Positions 8,753-16,809 of a stretch of 64,000 bases of DNA are shown one piece after another. Under the pieces are notes generated by a model. That model saw only the letters and a list, made by a program, of their open reading frames with translations, searched no databases and was not told the DNA's origin. The DNA is from Nocardia anaemiae NBRC 100462. Its GTDB lineage: Bacteria; Actinomycetota; Actinomycetes; Mycobacteriales; Mycobacteriaceae. Each line of letters starts with the position of its first letter. The first letter of the stretch is position 1. Location: NCBI RefSeq assembly GCF_001612725.1, contig NZ_BDAZ01000017.1:124001-188000 (forward strand). The letters are read 5' to 3'. The position numbers and the translations under genes are program-made.

Positions 8753-9479
8753 CGCCGAACTTCCCGGGCAGATCGGCATTCGGCTGCGCCATCGGCCCGG
8801 TCTCCGTGAGGAAACTTCTGATTTCCCATAGTTCGGGAAAAAGCCGGTGCGAGATCAGTTTGGTCAGCATTGCGACCGGCGTGCCCTGCGTGCCGGTGGC
8901 ATGATGTCCGATCAACCGTGCGGTGATCTTGAAGTGCCGCACCCGCCACAAAGAAACCCGCTCATCCCATTCGATCATGGCCTCGGCCAGGCGGTGTATT
9001 TCGGAATGCTGCTCGGCCCGATATACCTCGATAAGTTCGATACCCCGATTCTGCACGAACGTGGTGAACGATTTCCCGATAGCCCGACTATCTCGCCGCA
9101 CCGAAAGCCAGCCCGGAGAATCGGATCCCGAACCGTGGCCGAGAATGGTACGGATAGTTTGGAAGTCCCATGGTGACAGATGGCGCATCATCTCCAACTG
9201 GTCGGTAATGAGATCCATTGCCAGACACGCTCGGGTCAATAATGCGATTGCGTTGTTCAGATCGGCATTATCGATATGGTCGGCTGCCTTGCGTAACTCG
9301 GTGCAGGCCAGCTTCAGCCACAACTCGGTCGACTGATGGACGATTTGGAACAGTAATTCGTCACGGTGCACCATCTCGTCCGGACGACGCTGCAGATCCA
9401 GAAGTCGATCGGTACGCATATAACGGGTGTAGTCGTTATCGCCCTCGCCACTCAATATCTGCCGGGAGTAGTCCTTCAT
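8745..9479 (-). CDS. Tryptophan 2,3-dioxygenase
   Basis: The product has 244 residues. ATG 9479 is chosen over upstream options because homology begins at KDYSRQILSGEGDNDYTRYMRTD, with AGGTG eight bases upstream. Core TDO motifs are YTRYMRTDRLLDLQ, RDELLFQIVHQSTELWLKLA with the distal-pocket His, LTDQ-like ITDQLEMMRHLSPWDF, and the proximal region WRVRHFKITARLIGHHATGTQG, in which the usual GTGGSSG loop is altered to GTQGTPV. It catalyses heme-dependent oxidation of L-tryptophan to N-formylkynurenine. It leads the operon with the kynureninase-like gene and the larger TDO-fold gene. The altered loop hints at a non-standard substrate. Confidence 0.8.
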   Translation of the reverse strand: MKDYSRQILSGEGDNDYTRYMRTDRLLDLQRRPDEMVHRDELLFQIVHQSTELWLKLACTELRKAADHIDNADLNNAIALLTRACLAMDLITDQLEMMRHLSPWDFQTIRTILGHGSGSDSPGWLSVRRDSRAIGKSFTTFVQNRGIELIEVYRAEQHSEIHRLAEAMIEWDERVSLWRVRHFKITARLIGHHATGTQGTPVAMLTKLISHRLFPELWEIRSFLTETGPMAQPNADLPGKFGDE

Positions 9480-9836
9480 CGCCACACCTGGATGCCACAC
9501 ACGGCGCCGACGCATCGCCGTCCAGGCTGATTTCCACCTGGTGTTTTCCAGGCGATCGAGTCCAGCTCGAGCTGCGGCCGGTCCTGCCCGGCAGCGGCGC
9601 GGGACTGTGTCGCATCGGGTGGACAACCAGGACCGCGACCTTCTCGCGCCGGTGACGAGCAATGTCGCGATGAACCAAGGACCTGCCGACGATCGGCCTC
9701 CGGGGTGCTTCTGCCCACTGCCGGTCCTCTCGCCAACACATAACGCATCTATCAGAGTGTCAACCGGTGTGATTGCGATGGGCGAACCATCTTCACATCA
9801 GTTGACGCGCCTGATTATTGCCACGCTTGGCGTGTC
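9480..9836. other. Divergent gap between TDO operon and damaged EspR copy
   Basis: No confident gene is seen. On the minus strand an open frame (9476-9748) ends in TGA overlapping the TDO ATG, but its coding status is unproven. A small hairpin CCTGG-TGTTTT-CCAGG lies at 9537-9552. From ~9757 the sequence is a diverged copy of the region upstream of the first EspR gene, with shared GTCAAC and TCACA(C/T)CAGTTGA words. Confidence 0.5.
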
Positions 9837-10008
9837 CTGTCAACGGTTGTCAAGCGATAATGATTCGCAACCATTCCAGTTGACGGAAAGGCGATCCGTG
9901 GACGACACAGCCTCGACGTTGGCGTCGAAATCGACCCACCTGTTCGATGTCGTACGCAGGCCCGACGGTCGCGAGCTAAGCAACGAGGAGGTCGCCACCG
10001 CGGTCACC
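9837..10008 (+). repeat. Duplicated XRE promoter/N-terminus, copy B
   Basis: This is the second copy of the 5802-5979 segment, including the GATAAT -10 box, the GGAAAGG ribosome binding site and the start of the coding sequence. The -35 hexamer differs from copy A. The copy continues without interruption into the sequence that lies at 6235-6296 in copy A, so 255 bp are missing. Confidence 0.85.
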
Positions 10009-10071
10009 GACGTCATCAACCGATTCCGCCGATTGGAGCGACTACCCGCAGGCCGCCCCAACGACCAATAA
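9898..10071 (+). pseudogene. EspR-like gene with in-frame 85-codon deletion
   Basis: From GTG 9898 this reads 57 residues. They match residues 1-39 and the last ~20 of the intact EspR-like protein at 5863, joined at ...EEVATAVT|DVINRF.... The missing 255 bp lie exactly between two CCGCGGTCACC copies in the intact gene, so recombination or slippage between them explains the loss. The helix-turn-helix is gone, so DNA binding is not expected. The frame stays open and promoter and ribosome binding site are kept. A short peptide could still be made and could perhaps interfere with dimers of the intact protein, but decay is the simplest view. It sits 32 bp before the ImmA/IrrE gene. Confidence 0.85.
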
Positions 10072-10103
10072 CACACGAACAACCCCAACCAGCAAGGACT
10101 GCC

Positions 10104-10607
10104 ATGCGGACCACTGATTTGCGGAAGCGCTGCGAAAGGCGAATCGACGCACTCGAGCTACCAGTTCGTTTCGGTATCGGCGAAGTGTGTGAGCGTCTGG
10201 AGAGTCATGTGGGCAGACGGATCGAACTGATCCCGATGGCCTTGCCGCCAGCGAGTCCACTCGGCTTGCTGATCACCGACGAACGCGGGCATTCCGTCAT
10301 CTATGAGGAGTCCGCCAGCCCGATTCACCGCCAGCAGATCATCTTCCACGAATTCGCGCATCTACTCTTCGGTCACCGCGGTCAGCCGATCGGCGATGAT
10401 CGACAGCACTGCATGTTCGTGCACATCGCCCAGGAGATCCAAGGACAGGTGCTCGCCAGATCCTGCGGATCGACCGAGCAGGAAACCGAGGCCGAGATGA
10501 CGGCGACATTGCTCCTGCAACGCGCGCACCGGTCGAGCCAGCCGATCACCGTCGCTGCCGATCCGGCGATCGCCGACATAGTCCGCCGCTTGGACAAGTC
10601 ACTGTGA
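10104..10607 (+). CDS. ImmA/IrrE-family zinc metallopeptidase
   Basis: The product has 167 residues from ATG 10104. The zinc site HEFAHLLFGH lies at residues ~82-91 (HExxH), with a later acidic stretch TEQETEAEMTATLL that fits the third-ligand helix of the family. ImmA/IrrE enzymes cleave or inactivate XRE-type repressors in response to a signal. Here the natural partner would be the EspR-like regulator, but the adjacent copy has lost its HTH and the intact copy is 4 kb upstream. The next gene overlaps by four bases (GTGA), so the two are co-translated. Confidence 0.82.
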   Translation: MRTTDLRKRCERRIDALELPVRFGIGEVCERLESHVGRRIELIPMALPPASPLGLLITDERGHSVIYEESASPIHRQQIIFHEFAHLLFGHRGQPIGDDRQHCMFVHIAQEIQGQVLARSCGSTEQETEAEMTATLLLQRAHRSSQPITVAADPAIADIVRRLDKSL

Positions 10608-11767
10608 CCCCCGACCCGATTCTGCTCATCCTGCTCACCGCGTTCGCATGTGGCGCCGTCCTGGCTATCAAGGCTCGCGACATCATCCGGGATCCGGACA
10701 ACGGGATGCACCGTGCGAGCGCGCTTTTCGCCGCCGCGATCCTGGCGACCATGATGCTATGGCTCGAATCCGACGCCATCGACCAGCACACTCACGTTCG
10801 AACAGTCGGCATCCTGCTCAGTGACATCACGGCGATGCTCGCGGTGTGCGCGAGCCAGATATGGTTTGTGTACCTTACGACACGGACCGAGATCGCGCGG
10901 CGCAGATCCCCGCTGTGCTACGCGGGATTCGTAGTTGTCGTCGGCGCTGTCGTCTTACTGTTCGCCGCCTTCCCACCGGCCTCCGCGAATGATGCCCGAT
11001 ACCGGTATCTGTTCATCTGCTACGTCGGTGTCAGCGCCGTCGCGGCGGTAGTGTTCGGGTTCCGCTACGCCGCGCTCACCGCGAAACCCTGGCTGCGCAT
11101 CGGATTCCGGGTAATCGCATTGGGCGGCATCGCCGTGATCGCACGCCTGGCCTTCCTCGGATACGTACTGGTCGCAGCCGATCTCGGCCACGCACCCCGG
11201 CCCGTGTATGCCACCGTGGACGGACTACTCACCGTAGCCGGACTGCTCATCGTCATCACCGGGATGGCACTGCCATCGGGGGGCGAGTTTCTGGGAGCGC
11301 TGCTGCACGCTTACCGATGCCACCGAGCCGAACGACAACTCAGTGCGCTGAGCGGGCACCTGACATCCGCGACCGGCACGACGTGCGTTGTGCCGCTGCC
11401 TGCCAGCCGCGAATGGAATCCCTTGCGGGACGCCGAATTTCGGCTCTGTCGCCGGGTCATCGACATTCGGGACGCGCAACTGGCGTTACGCGGGTATGCC
11501 GATCCACGGGCGCGACAACTCGCCGCCGATCGATACGACGCACTCGGCTTGCCGGACCATGAGCGGGGCCCGATGATCGAGGCGGCCGTCATCGCGTCCG
11601 CGATCACGGCGAAACAAGCAGGCCACCCGCCCCGCCACAACACGACGATGACCCTGTCCACTGAACAAGGCGGCACCGACACGTTGCTCGACGAAGCCAG
11701 ATGGCTCGGACGTGTCAGCCGCGCCCTGCGATCTGCCGAGATCGTTAGGCGCAACGCTGAGGTCTAG
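10604..11767 (+). CDS. Seven-helix membrane protein with cytosolic tail (MAB_1171c type)
   Basis: The product has 387 residues from GTG 10604. Seven hydrophobic segments fill residues ~1-235 (for example LILLILLTAFACGAVLAI at the N-terminus and LLTVAGLLIVITGMAL as the last). They are followed by a ~150-residue soluble tail with FRLCRRVIDIRDAQLALRGY. The layout and its place after an EspR-like and an ImmA/IrrE gene match what is commonly annotated as MAB_1171c-family putative transporter, a name not backed by a known substrate. A membrane sensor for the ImmA/XRE switch is an alternative inference. Confidence 0.65.
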   Translation: MTPDPILLILLTAFACGAVLAIKARDIIRDPDNGMHRASALFAAAILATMMLWLESDAIDQHTHVRTVGILLSDITAMLAVCASQIWFVYLTTRTEIARRRSPLCYAGFVVVVGAVVLLFAAFPPASANDARYRYLFICYVGVSAVAAVVFGFRYAALTAKPWLRIGFRVIALGGIAVIARLAFLGYVLVAADLGHAPRPVYATVDGLLTVAGLLIVITGMALPSGGEFLGALLHAYRCHRAERQLSALSGHLTSATGTTCVVPLPASREWNPLRDAEFRLCRRVIDIRDAQLALRGYADPRARQLAADRYDALGLPDHERGPMIEAAVIASAITAKQAGHPPRHNTTMTLSTEQGGTDTLLDEARWLGRVSRALRSAEIVRRNAEV

Positions 11768-11844
11768 CTGCCGCGTCCGAGAACGGCGCAACCTCAGCTT
11801 CATCGGCTGCGCTCATCGGCGAACGCGCCACCAGGCCGCTGATT

Positions 11845-12714
11845 TCAATTCGTCTGAGGCAGGGCAGCTCGTTGCGGCCATGCGAGGTCGTCGACGGCCA
11901 GCCAGGATTCGCGGGCTACGGCCGTCGGCGTGACGCCCGCGAACGCGACGATATCGCGGTGCAGGTGGGATTGGTCGGCGTAGCCGCCCTCGGCCGCGAC
12001 CCGGGCCGGGTCGATTCCGGCGGCGAGGCCATGGACGGCACGGTCGAAGCGAATCAATGTCGCCGCTCGCTTGGGCGGCAAACCGACTTGCGCTCGGAAT
12101 CGGGACCACAGGCGTTTGCGGCTCCAACCGACCTCATCGGCCAAGGCATCGATCCGGACCAGTCCGTGCCCTGCCCGGATCCGCCGCCAGGCCCAGATCA
12201 CTTCCGGCTCGGCCGACGGTTCGGCCGCCCAACGGCTGGCCAGCAACATCTCGATGAGCGCGAAACGCTCTGTCCACGAGGGAGTTTCAGCCATCCGCTC
12301 GCGGATACGCGCCGCCTCCCGGCCCCACAGGTCGTCCAGAGGTACAACGGCGTCGGTCAATTCGGCGAGGGGGGCGCCGAGCACGGCACCCGCGATCAAC
12401 GGTGACAACCGCACTTGCACGCATTCCATCTGCTCGCCGCGCACGCGCCGCGTCCGGGCTCCGAGACCGGTGGCGAGGCTGCCCCGCCACTGTCCGGTGC
12501 TGTCGTCCACGACGGGCGAGCGGGCACCGAAATCCAATACCAGTGTCGCAGCGGGATGCGGAAGTGTCCGCTGGTCAACAGGATTCACCCCGTGATCGCG
12601 GAACCCCGCCATGACTACGCCGGGGATCCTGCTGGGTCGCGACGGACAGACGACATCCCACACAGGTTCCGGCCGTGTGAAGCGCACCCTCACATGCTGG
12701 AGGCTCGGGAGCAT
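11845..12714 (-). CDS. AraC-family transcriptional regulator
   Basis: The product has ~289 residues if ATG 12714 is used; the frame stays open to 12810 and no strong ribosome binding site decides the start. The N-terminal two thirds is a ligand or oligomerisation domain. The C-terminal ~100 residues carry the double helix-turn-helix: ALADEVGWSRKRLWSRFRAQVGLPPKRAATLIRFDRA and then AAEGGYADQSHLHRDIVAFAGVTP (described in parts). It is divergent from the FAD monooxygenase, the usual arrangement for a local activator of that gene. The effector is unknown. Confidence 0.85.
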   Translation of the reverse strand: MLPSLQHVRVRFTRPEPVWDVVCPSRPSRIPGVVMAGFRDHGVNPVDQRTLPHPAATLVLDFGARSPVVDDSTGQWRGSLATGLGARTRRVRGEQMECVQVRLSPLIAGAVLGAPLAELTDAVVPLDDLWGREAARIRERMAETPSWTERFALIEMLLASRWAAEPSAEPEVIWAWRRIRAGHGLVRIDALADEVGWSRKRLWSRFRAQVGLPPKRAATLIRFDRAVHGLAAGIDPARVAAEGGYADQSHLHRDIVAFAGVTPTAVARESWLAVDDLAWPQRAALPQTN

Positions 12715-12824
12715 TTGTTCAAGACATTGTTCCGCACCAGCGGCGACAGTCGAAGCGCTGGTGATCTTCGGTGAACAGGATCGCCGGTGGCGCTCCCCGA
12801 CCTCGACCAAATAAGGAAATACTC

Positions 12825-14087
12825 ATGCGGATTCTCATTTCCGGTGCCAGCGTCGCCGGTCCGGTATTGGCATATTGGCTCACCCGGCACGGCTTTTCGG
12901 TCACCGTCGTCGAGCGCGCTCCGGTGCTGCGCAAGACCGGCGGCCACGCGGTCGACCTGTTCCGGCCCGCGATGGACATCTCGGAGAAGATGGGCGTGCT
13001 CCCACGCGTCGAGGAGCGGGCGACCGGCACGAAGCGGATGACCCTGTACCGCGAGGGCGCACGACGTTGCGTCGGGGTGGACTTGGCCAAGATCTTCGGC
13101 GCCACCTCCGACCGGCACGTCGAGATCATGCGTGACGAGTTGAGCGAGATCTACTACGACGCCGCGCGCGACGACGTCGAGTATGTCTTCGGCGACTCGA
13201 TCACCGCGATCTCACCCGATGGCGAAGTGCGGTTCGAGAACGCCGCGCCGCGCCGCTTCGATCTGATCGTCGGCGCGGACGGGCTGCACTCCAACGTGCG
13301 CAGCCTCGTCTTCGGCGACGAGTCCCGCTTCAGCGCCTTCATCGGGGCCTACCTCGGTGTGCTGACCCTGCCCGAGGCCTTCGGCCTCGACCGTGAGGTC
13401 CGCATCCACGTCGGCGTCGGACGCACCGCGGGCATCTACGGCGCACGGCACCTCGACGACGCGCGGGCGTTGTTCCTGTTCCGCAGCGAGCACCAGCTCG
13501 ACTACCACCACCGTGACGTGCCCCGGCAGAAAGACCTGCTGCGCAATGCGTTCGGCGGCATGCACGCCGACGTGGACCGCTGGCTGGACGAACTCGACCG
13601 CACCCCCGCGTTCTACTTCGACTCGATCACCCAGCTCCGCATGGACAGCTGGTCGCGGGGGCGGGTGACACTCGTGGGCGACGCGGGCTACTGCCCCGGC
13701 CCGGCCGTCGGCGGCAGCACCACCCTGGCCGTCGTCGGTGCATATGTCCTCGCCGGGGAACTGGCCCGCGCGCGCGGCGACCACGAGCGCGCCTTCCCCG
13801 CCTACGAACGCGCGATGACCGAGCACGTGCGCGGCAGCCACGCGGGCGCGCTGAGCGCGGCGAAGACCCTGATCCCGACATCCCGCCTCGGCGTGTCAGG
13901 GTTGGTCCAGGGCACCCGCCTGATTTCCGCGCTGCCCGCGGGGCCTAGCCGCGCCTTCGTCCGTCTCGCCACCAAAAGCGCGCGCCTATACAACTCCATG
14001 ACCGTCGACGACTATCCGCCGTCGTCCGCCCCGACAGATCGGGTCGGCCACGCGGGCGACCCCGGAAGCGGGCTCGGGGTGGAGTAA
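12825..14087 (+). CDS. FAD-dependent aromatic-type monooxygenase
   Basis: The product has 420 residues. ATG 12825 is preceded by AAGGAAA and begins directly with the Rossmann strand MRILISGASVAGPVLAYWL, a GxxxxG variant of the FAD-binding motif. A second FAD motif GDAGYCPGPAVGGS (~residue 285) binds the pyrophosphate and ribityl part, as in PHBH/TetX-type hydroxylases. These flavoproteins use NAD(P)H and O2 to hydroxylate aromatics or polyketides, or to inactivate antibiotics. The divergent AraC gene is the likely regulator. The substrate cannot be inferred. Confidence 0.85.
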   Translation: MRILISGASVAGPVLAYWLTRHGFSVTVVERAPVLRKTGGHAVDLFRPAMDISEKMGVLPRVEERATGTKRMTLYREGARRCVGVDLAKIFGATSDRHVEIMRDELSEIYYDAARDDVEYVFGDSITAISPDGEVRFENAAPRRFDLIVGADGLHSNVRSLVFGDESRFSAFIGAYLGVLTLPEAFGLDREVRIHVGVGRTAGIYGARHLDDARALFLFRSEHQLDYHHRDVPRQKDLLRNAFGGMHADVDRWLDELDRTPAFYFDSITQLRMDSWSRGRVTLVGDAGYCPGPAVGGSTTLAVVGAYVLAGELARARGDHERAFPAYERAMTEHVRGSHAGALSAAKTLIPTSRLGVSGLVQGTRLISALPAGPSRAFVRLATKSARLYNSMTVDDYPPSSAPTDRVGHAGDPGSGLGVE

Positions 14088-14123
14088 AGAGCGCTCACCG
14101 GTATCGCTAGGGCGGTCGCTCTT
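14087..14123 (+). terminator. Hairpin after monooxygenase
   Basis: AAGAGCG (14087-14093) pairs with CGCTCTT (14117-14123), and an inner ACCG/CGGT pair extends the stem. It begins at the stop codon. No T-run follows, which is common for actinobacterial terminators. It may serve the convergent rpf gene as well. Confidence 0.45.
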
Positions 14124-14234
14124 CCCACTGACCGTCGTGGCTACTCCGCGAGGTGTCGACCGTGGCGGGCGGCGTTCACGTGGACCTACGACAGTGGCAT
14201 CGCTCGGTCGGACCCGATGTACAGCTGGGCTGTC

Positions 14235-14597
<363 letters not shown>

Positions 14598-14752
14598 TCA
14601 GCAAACCTATACAGGTGTCCAAGCATGAAAGGTGATCACTGGATCTTTGGAGCCGTTCGAGTCTGTGCCGGGCGCGGTGAGCCGAAGTGACAGTCCTCGA
14701 TATCGTGTCCACATCGAAATACAAACCCGCGTGCGGTATCAGGGAGGAAATT

Positions 14753-15322
14753 ATGGACATTACCGAGCTGATCCTCGATGACCACCATGAACAGCGGCGG
14801 CTATTCGCGATACTGGAACAGATCGATCGCGCGGAGACCGGCGTGCTTTCCGCGATTTGGGACAGGCTCGCCGCCTTCCTCGAGCTGCACGCGCAGGCGG
14901 AGGAGGAGATCTTCTACCCCGCACTGCTGCAGGCGGGTATCGCGGCCCGGCGCGCGGCTGGGGTGGAGGACGAGACGCTCGACGCTATCCACGACCACAA
15001 CGAGATCAGGGACGCGATCGCCGAAGTGGCGCGTCATCAGGTCGGCACCGATGACTGGTACGCGGCCGTGGCGGCGGCGAACCTGGCCAACAGCGATCAC
15101 ATGGCCGAGGAAGAACGCGAGGGCCTCACCGACTTCCGCCGCCTGACGGGGCTGCCGCGCCGCCATCAGCTGGCCGTGGCATTCGCCGCTTACGAGGCGC
15201 GCAACTACGCCGGAGTCCAGCCCGTGGACAAGGATCCCGTCGGCTACGTTCGTGCGGAAGAGAAGAAGCTGCGGACCGCTGCGAGCGGATCGCTGAGTGT
15301 CGGCACCCTGAAGCGGCACTGA
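14753..15322 (+). CDS. Hemerythrin HHE-domain protein
   Basis: The product has 189 residues from ATG 14753, which has GGGAGGAAA just upstream. The di-iron ligand pattern is DDHHEQRRLF, then LHAQAEEEIFYP, HDHNEIRD and SDHMAEEERE, a four-helix HHE domain over residues ~1-130. A C-terminal tail of ~60 residues is basic and ends without a known domain. Such proteins bind O2 or sense or scavenge NO and peroxide in actinobacteria. Neighbouring genes do not fix the role. Confidence 0.88.
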   Translation: MDITELILDDHHEQRRLFAILEQIDRAETGVLSAIWDRLAAFLELHAQAEEEIFYPALLQAGIAARRAAGVEDETLDAIHDHNEIRDAIAEVARHQVGTDDWYAAVAAANLANSDHMAEEEREGLTDFRRLTGLPRRHQLAVAFAAYEARNYAGVQPVDKDPVGYVRAEEKKLRTAASGSLSVGTLKRH

Positions 15323-15368
15323 CCCAGATGCGCTGTGGCTCAGGACTTCCCGCTCATGCCGACCTGGG

Positions 15369-15767
15369 TCAGCGGCCAGGGTAGAGATTGCAGAAATCTT
15401 CGGGTTGGAGAAGGCTGCCCTCGCGGGCGATGCGAGCCTGCTCCTGGCTGATGCACTCCTGATACCGCAATCGCCGATCCAGATCGTTTTCGGGGTTCTC
15501 ACTGAAAAATCCGGCGATGAGCCAGGCCAGCACGAAGACCACTGCGCACACGATGGCGACCAACCGTGCCGTCGGCACAGACGCCAGGGGTGCGGGCACC
15601 TTGCTGTCCTGCAGTGGCGAACCATCCGTCGACAGTCGGCGGTCGGATGTATCGCTTGCTGTCACCACATCGTCCGGGCGATCCGAACCATTCGTTGGGT
15701 GGGAGTAGGTATATCCGTCGACGTCTCGATCCTGATGTTCGAAGTCATCCATCGCGATGAATCCCAT
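15369..15767 (-). CDS. Small single-pass membrane protein of unknown function
   Basis: The product has 132 residues from ATG 15767; an in-frame ATG at 15752 is an alternative. An acidic, disordered N-terminal half (DDFEHQDRDVDGYTYSHP...) precedes one transmembrane helix, LVAIVCAVVFVLAWLIAGFF. A ~50-residue external tail with Cys residues follows (YQECISQEQA ... EDFCNLYPGR). It is not recognised by family. Both its tail Cys could form a disulfide if the tail is outside. It is the last gene before the hemerythrin end and is convergent to it. Confidence 0.6.
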   Translation of the reverse strand: MGFIAMDDFEHQDRDVDGYTYSHPTNGSDRPDDVVTASDTSDRRLSTDGSPLQDSKVPAPLASVPTARLVAIVCAVVFVLAWLIAGFFSENPENDLDRRLRYQECISQEQARIAREGSLLQPEDFCNLYPGR

Positions 15768-15909
15768 TCGCCGATTCCGTTGTGCCGGAATCACTATCGT
15801 GGACTCGACCTGGAAAATCCTGAACAAAACCTTGTTAACCCGAGTCATAACCATTGAATGGCAGTCGATCTCGCGGAAGTGCCGAAGTCGTCGCCGATGA
15901 CAGCGTCCG

Positions 15910-16686
15910 TCAATGGTCGAGAGCGTGTTCCGGTTGACAGACGTGCAGGGGAGACGGCAGATATCGGACGATGGCGTCCAGCAGCGGGGCGACATCGTCA
16001 CTCCATGGCGCCGCATCACAGAGGACGGGCACAGCGTCGCCGAGGCGTGTGCGGCAGCGGATGCGCTCGTGCAACTGTTCGGGTGGGATCTCTCGCAGGC
16101 CGAGCGAATCCGCCGCGTCCTGTTCCAGCACCGCCGCCACGAGGTGGCGATACCACTGCTCGGCGACTTTCCAATGGCTGCCGTAGAATTCGACGGCCAT
16201 CGGTTCGAGCGCCCACATCGGAACCAGATCGATGACGCCTTCGAACTCGGTGCCGATGCCGATAGGAATCTGCAGCGTCAACGGCACCGCCCCGCGCGTC
16301 TGGGCGATCGTGCGGACGCAGCGGTCGAAATCGGCGGCGGGATGGTCGAGTGCGGTCACCAGACACAGCCGTGCGACCTGGTGGTCGTCGGCAACCCGCA
16401 GTATCGTCTCGAGCCGCGGGGTGCTCCGCACGGCAGCGTTCACGACCGCGATCACCCCGTCGGCTACCCGGATCGACTGTTCCAACTCCGCGATGGGCGC
16501 GTGGCTCGACAGCTCGGCGATATGGATTGTGTGATCGACGCGGCCCATCACCCAATGGACCGTGTCCGCCGCGCCGGTCCTGGCGAAACGGCGGCACAGG
16601 CGGTGGGCGACTCGTGTCGTCTCGTCGGGGTCCCCGATGATCATGACGTTGCGGATCGACTGCGGGTGAATGGCTTTGGTGCCCAT
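15910..16686 (-). CDS. Degenerate EF-G-like G-domain protein
   Basis: The product has 258 residues from ATG 16686, preceded by CTGGAG. It aligns with the EF-G G domain only: SIRNVMIIGDPDETTRVAHRL for SIRNIGIMAHIDAGKTT, then LEQSIRVADGVIAVVNAA for LRVLDGAVAVFDA, LCLVTALDH where EF-G has CFVNKMDR, and PIGIGTEFEGVIDLVPMWA for PIGAEDEFKGVIDLVEMKA. The P-loop GK and the NKxD guanine motif are both lost, so GTP binding is doubtful. Domains II-V of EF-G are absent. It is divergent from the DUF35/thiolase pair. A regulatory or decoy role is possible but speculative. Confidence 0.75.
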   Translation of the reverse strand: MGTKAIHPQSIRNVMIIGDPDETTRVAHRLCRRFARTGAADTVHWVMGRVDHTIHIAELSSHAPIAELEQSIRVADGVIAVVNAAVRSTPRLETILRVADDHQVARLCLVTALDHPAADFDRCVRTIAQTRGAVPLTLQIPIGIGTEFEGVIDLVPMWALEPMAVEFYGSHWKVAEQWYRHLVAAVLEQDAADSLGLREIPPEQLHERIRCRTRLGDAVPVLCDAAPWSDDVAPLLDAIVRYLPSPLHVCQPEHALDH

Positions 16687-16781
16687 CGGTACTCCAGGTC
16701 GACTCGAGGTCTCGTCGCGTCCTCGATTCGCCTCACCGTACCGCCGCGGGTACATCGCCGGTGCCGAGTTCCGCGCCAAAA

Positions 16782-16795
16782 TAGAACATGTTCCT
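16782..16795. promoter_or_regulatory. KstR-like operator upstream of DUF35/thiolase pair
   Basis: TAGAACATGTTCCT matches the KstR consensus TnnAACnnGTTnnA at all fixed positions but the last, with a perfect GAACATGTTC core. It lies 15 bp before the DUF35 start and ~100 bp from the divergent EF-G-like gene. KstR controls steroid catabolism in mycolic actinomycetes. Confidence 0.45.
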
Positions 16796-16809
16796 ATAAC
16801 GTCGGGTTT

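Noticed and set aside
6337..9479. Ordinary tryptophan-degradation operon for NAD or anthranilate
   Set aside because: Not fully rejected, but the second TDO-fold gene, changed active loops and lack of formamidase make a plain kyn operon less likely.
15913..16809. N-terminal extension of the DUF35 gene back to 15913
   Set aside because: That part is antisense to the EF-G-like gene and shows no domain; zinc-ribbon homology begins just after GTG 16810.
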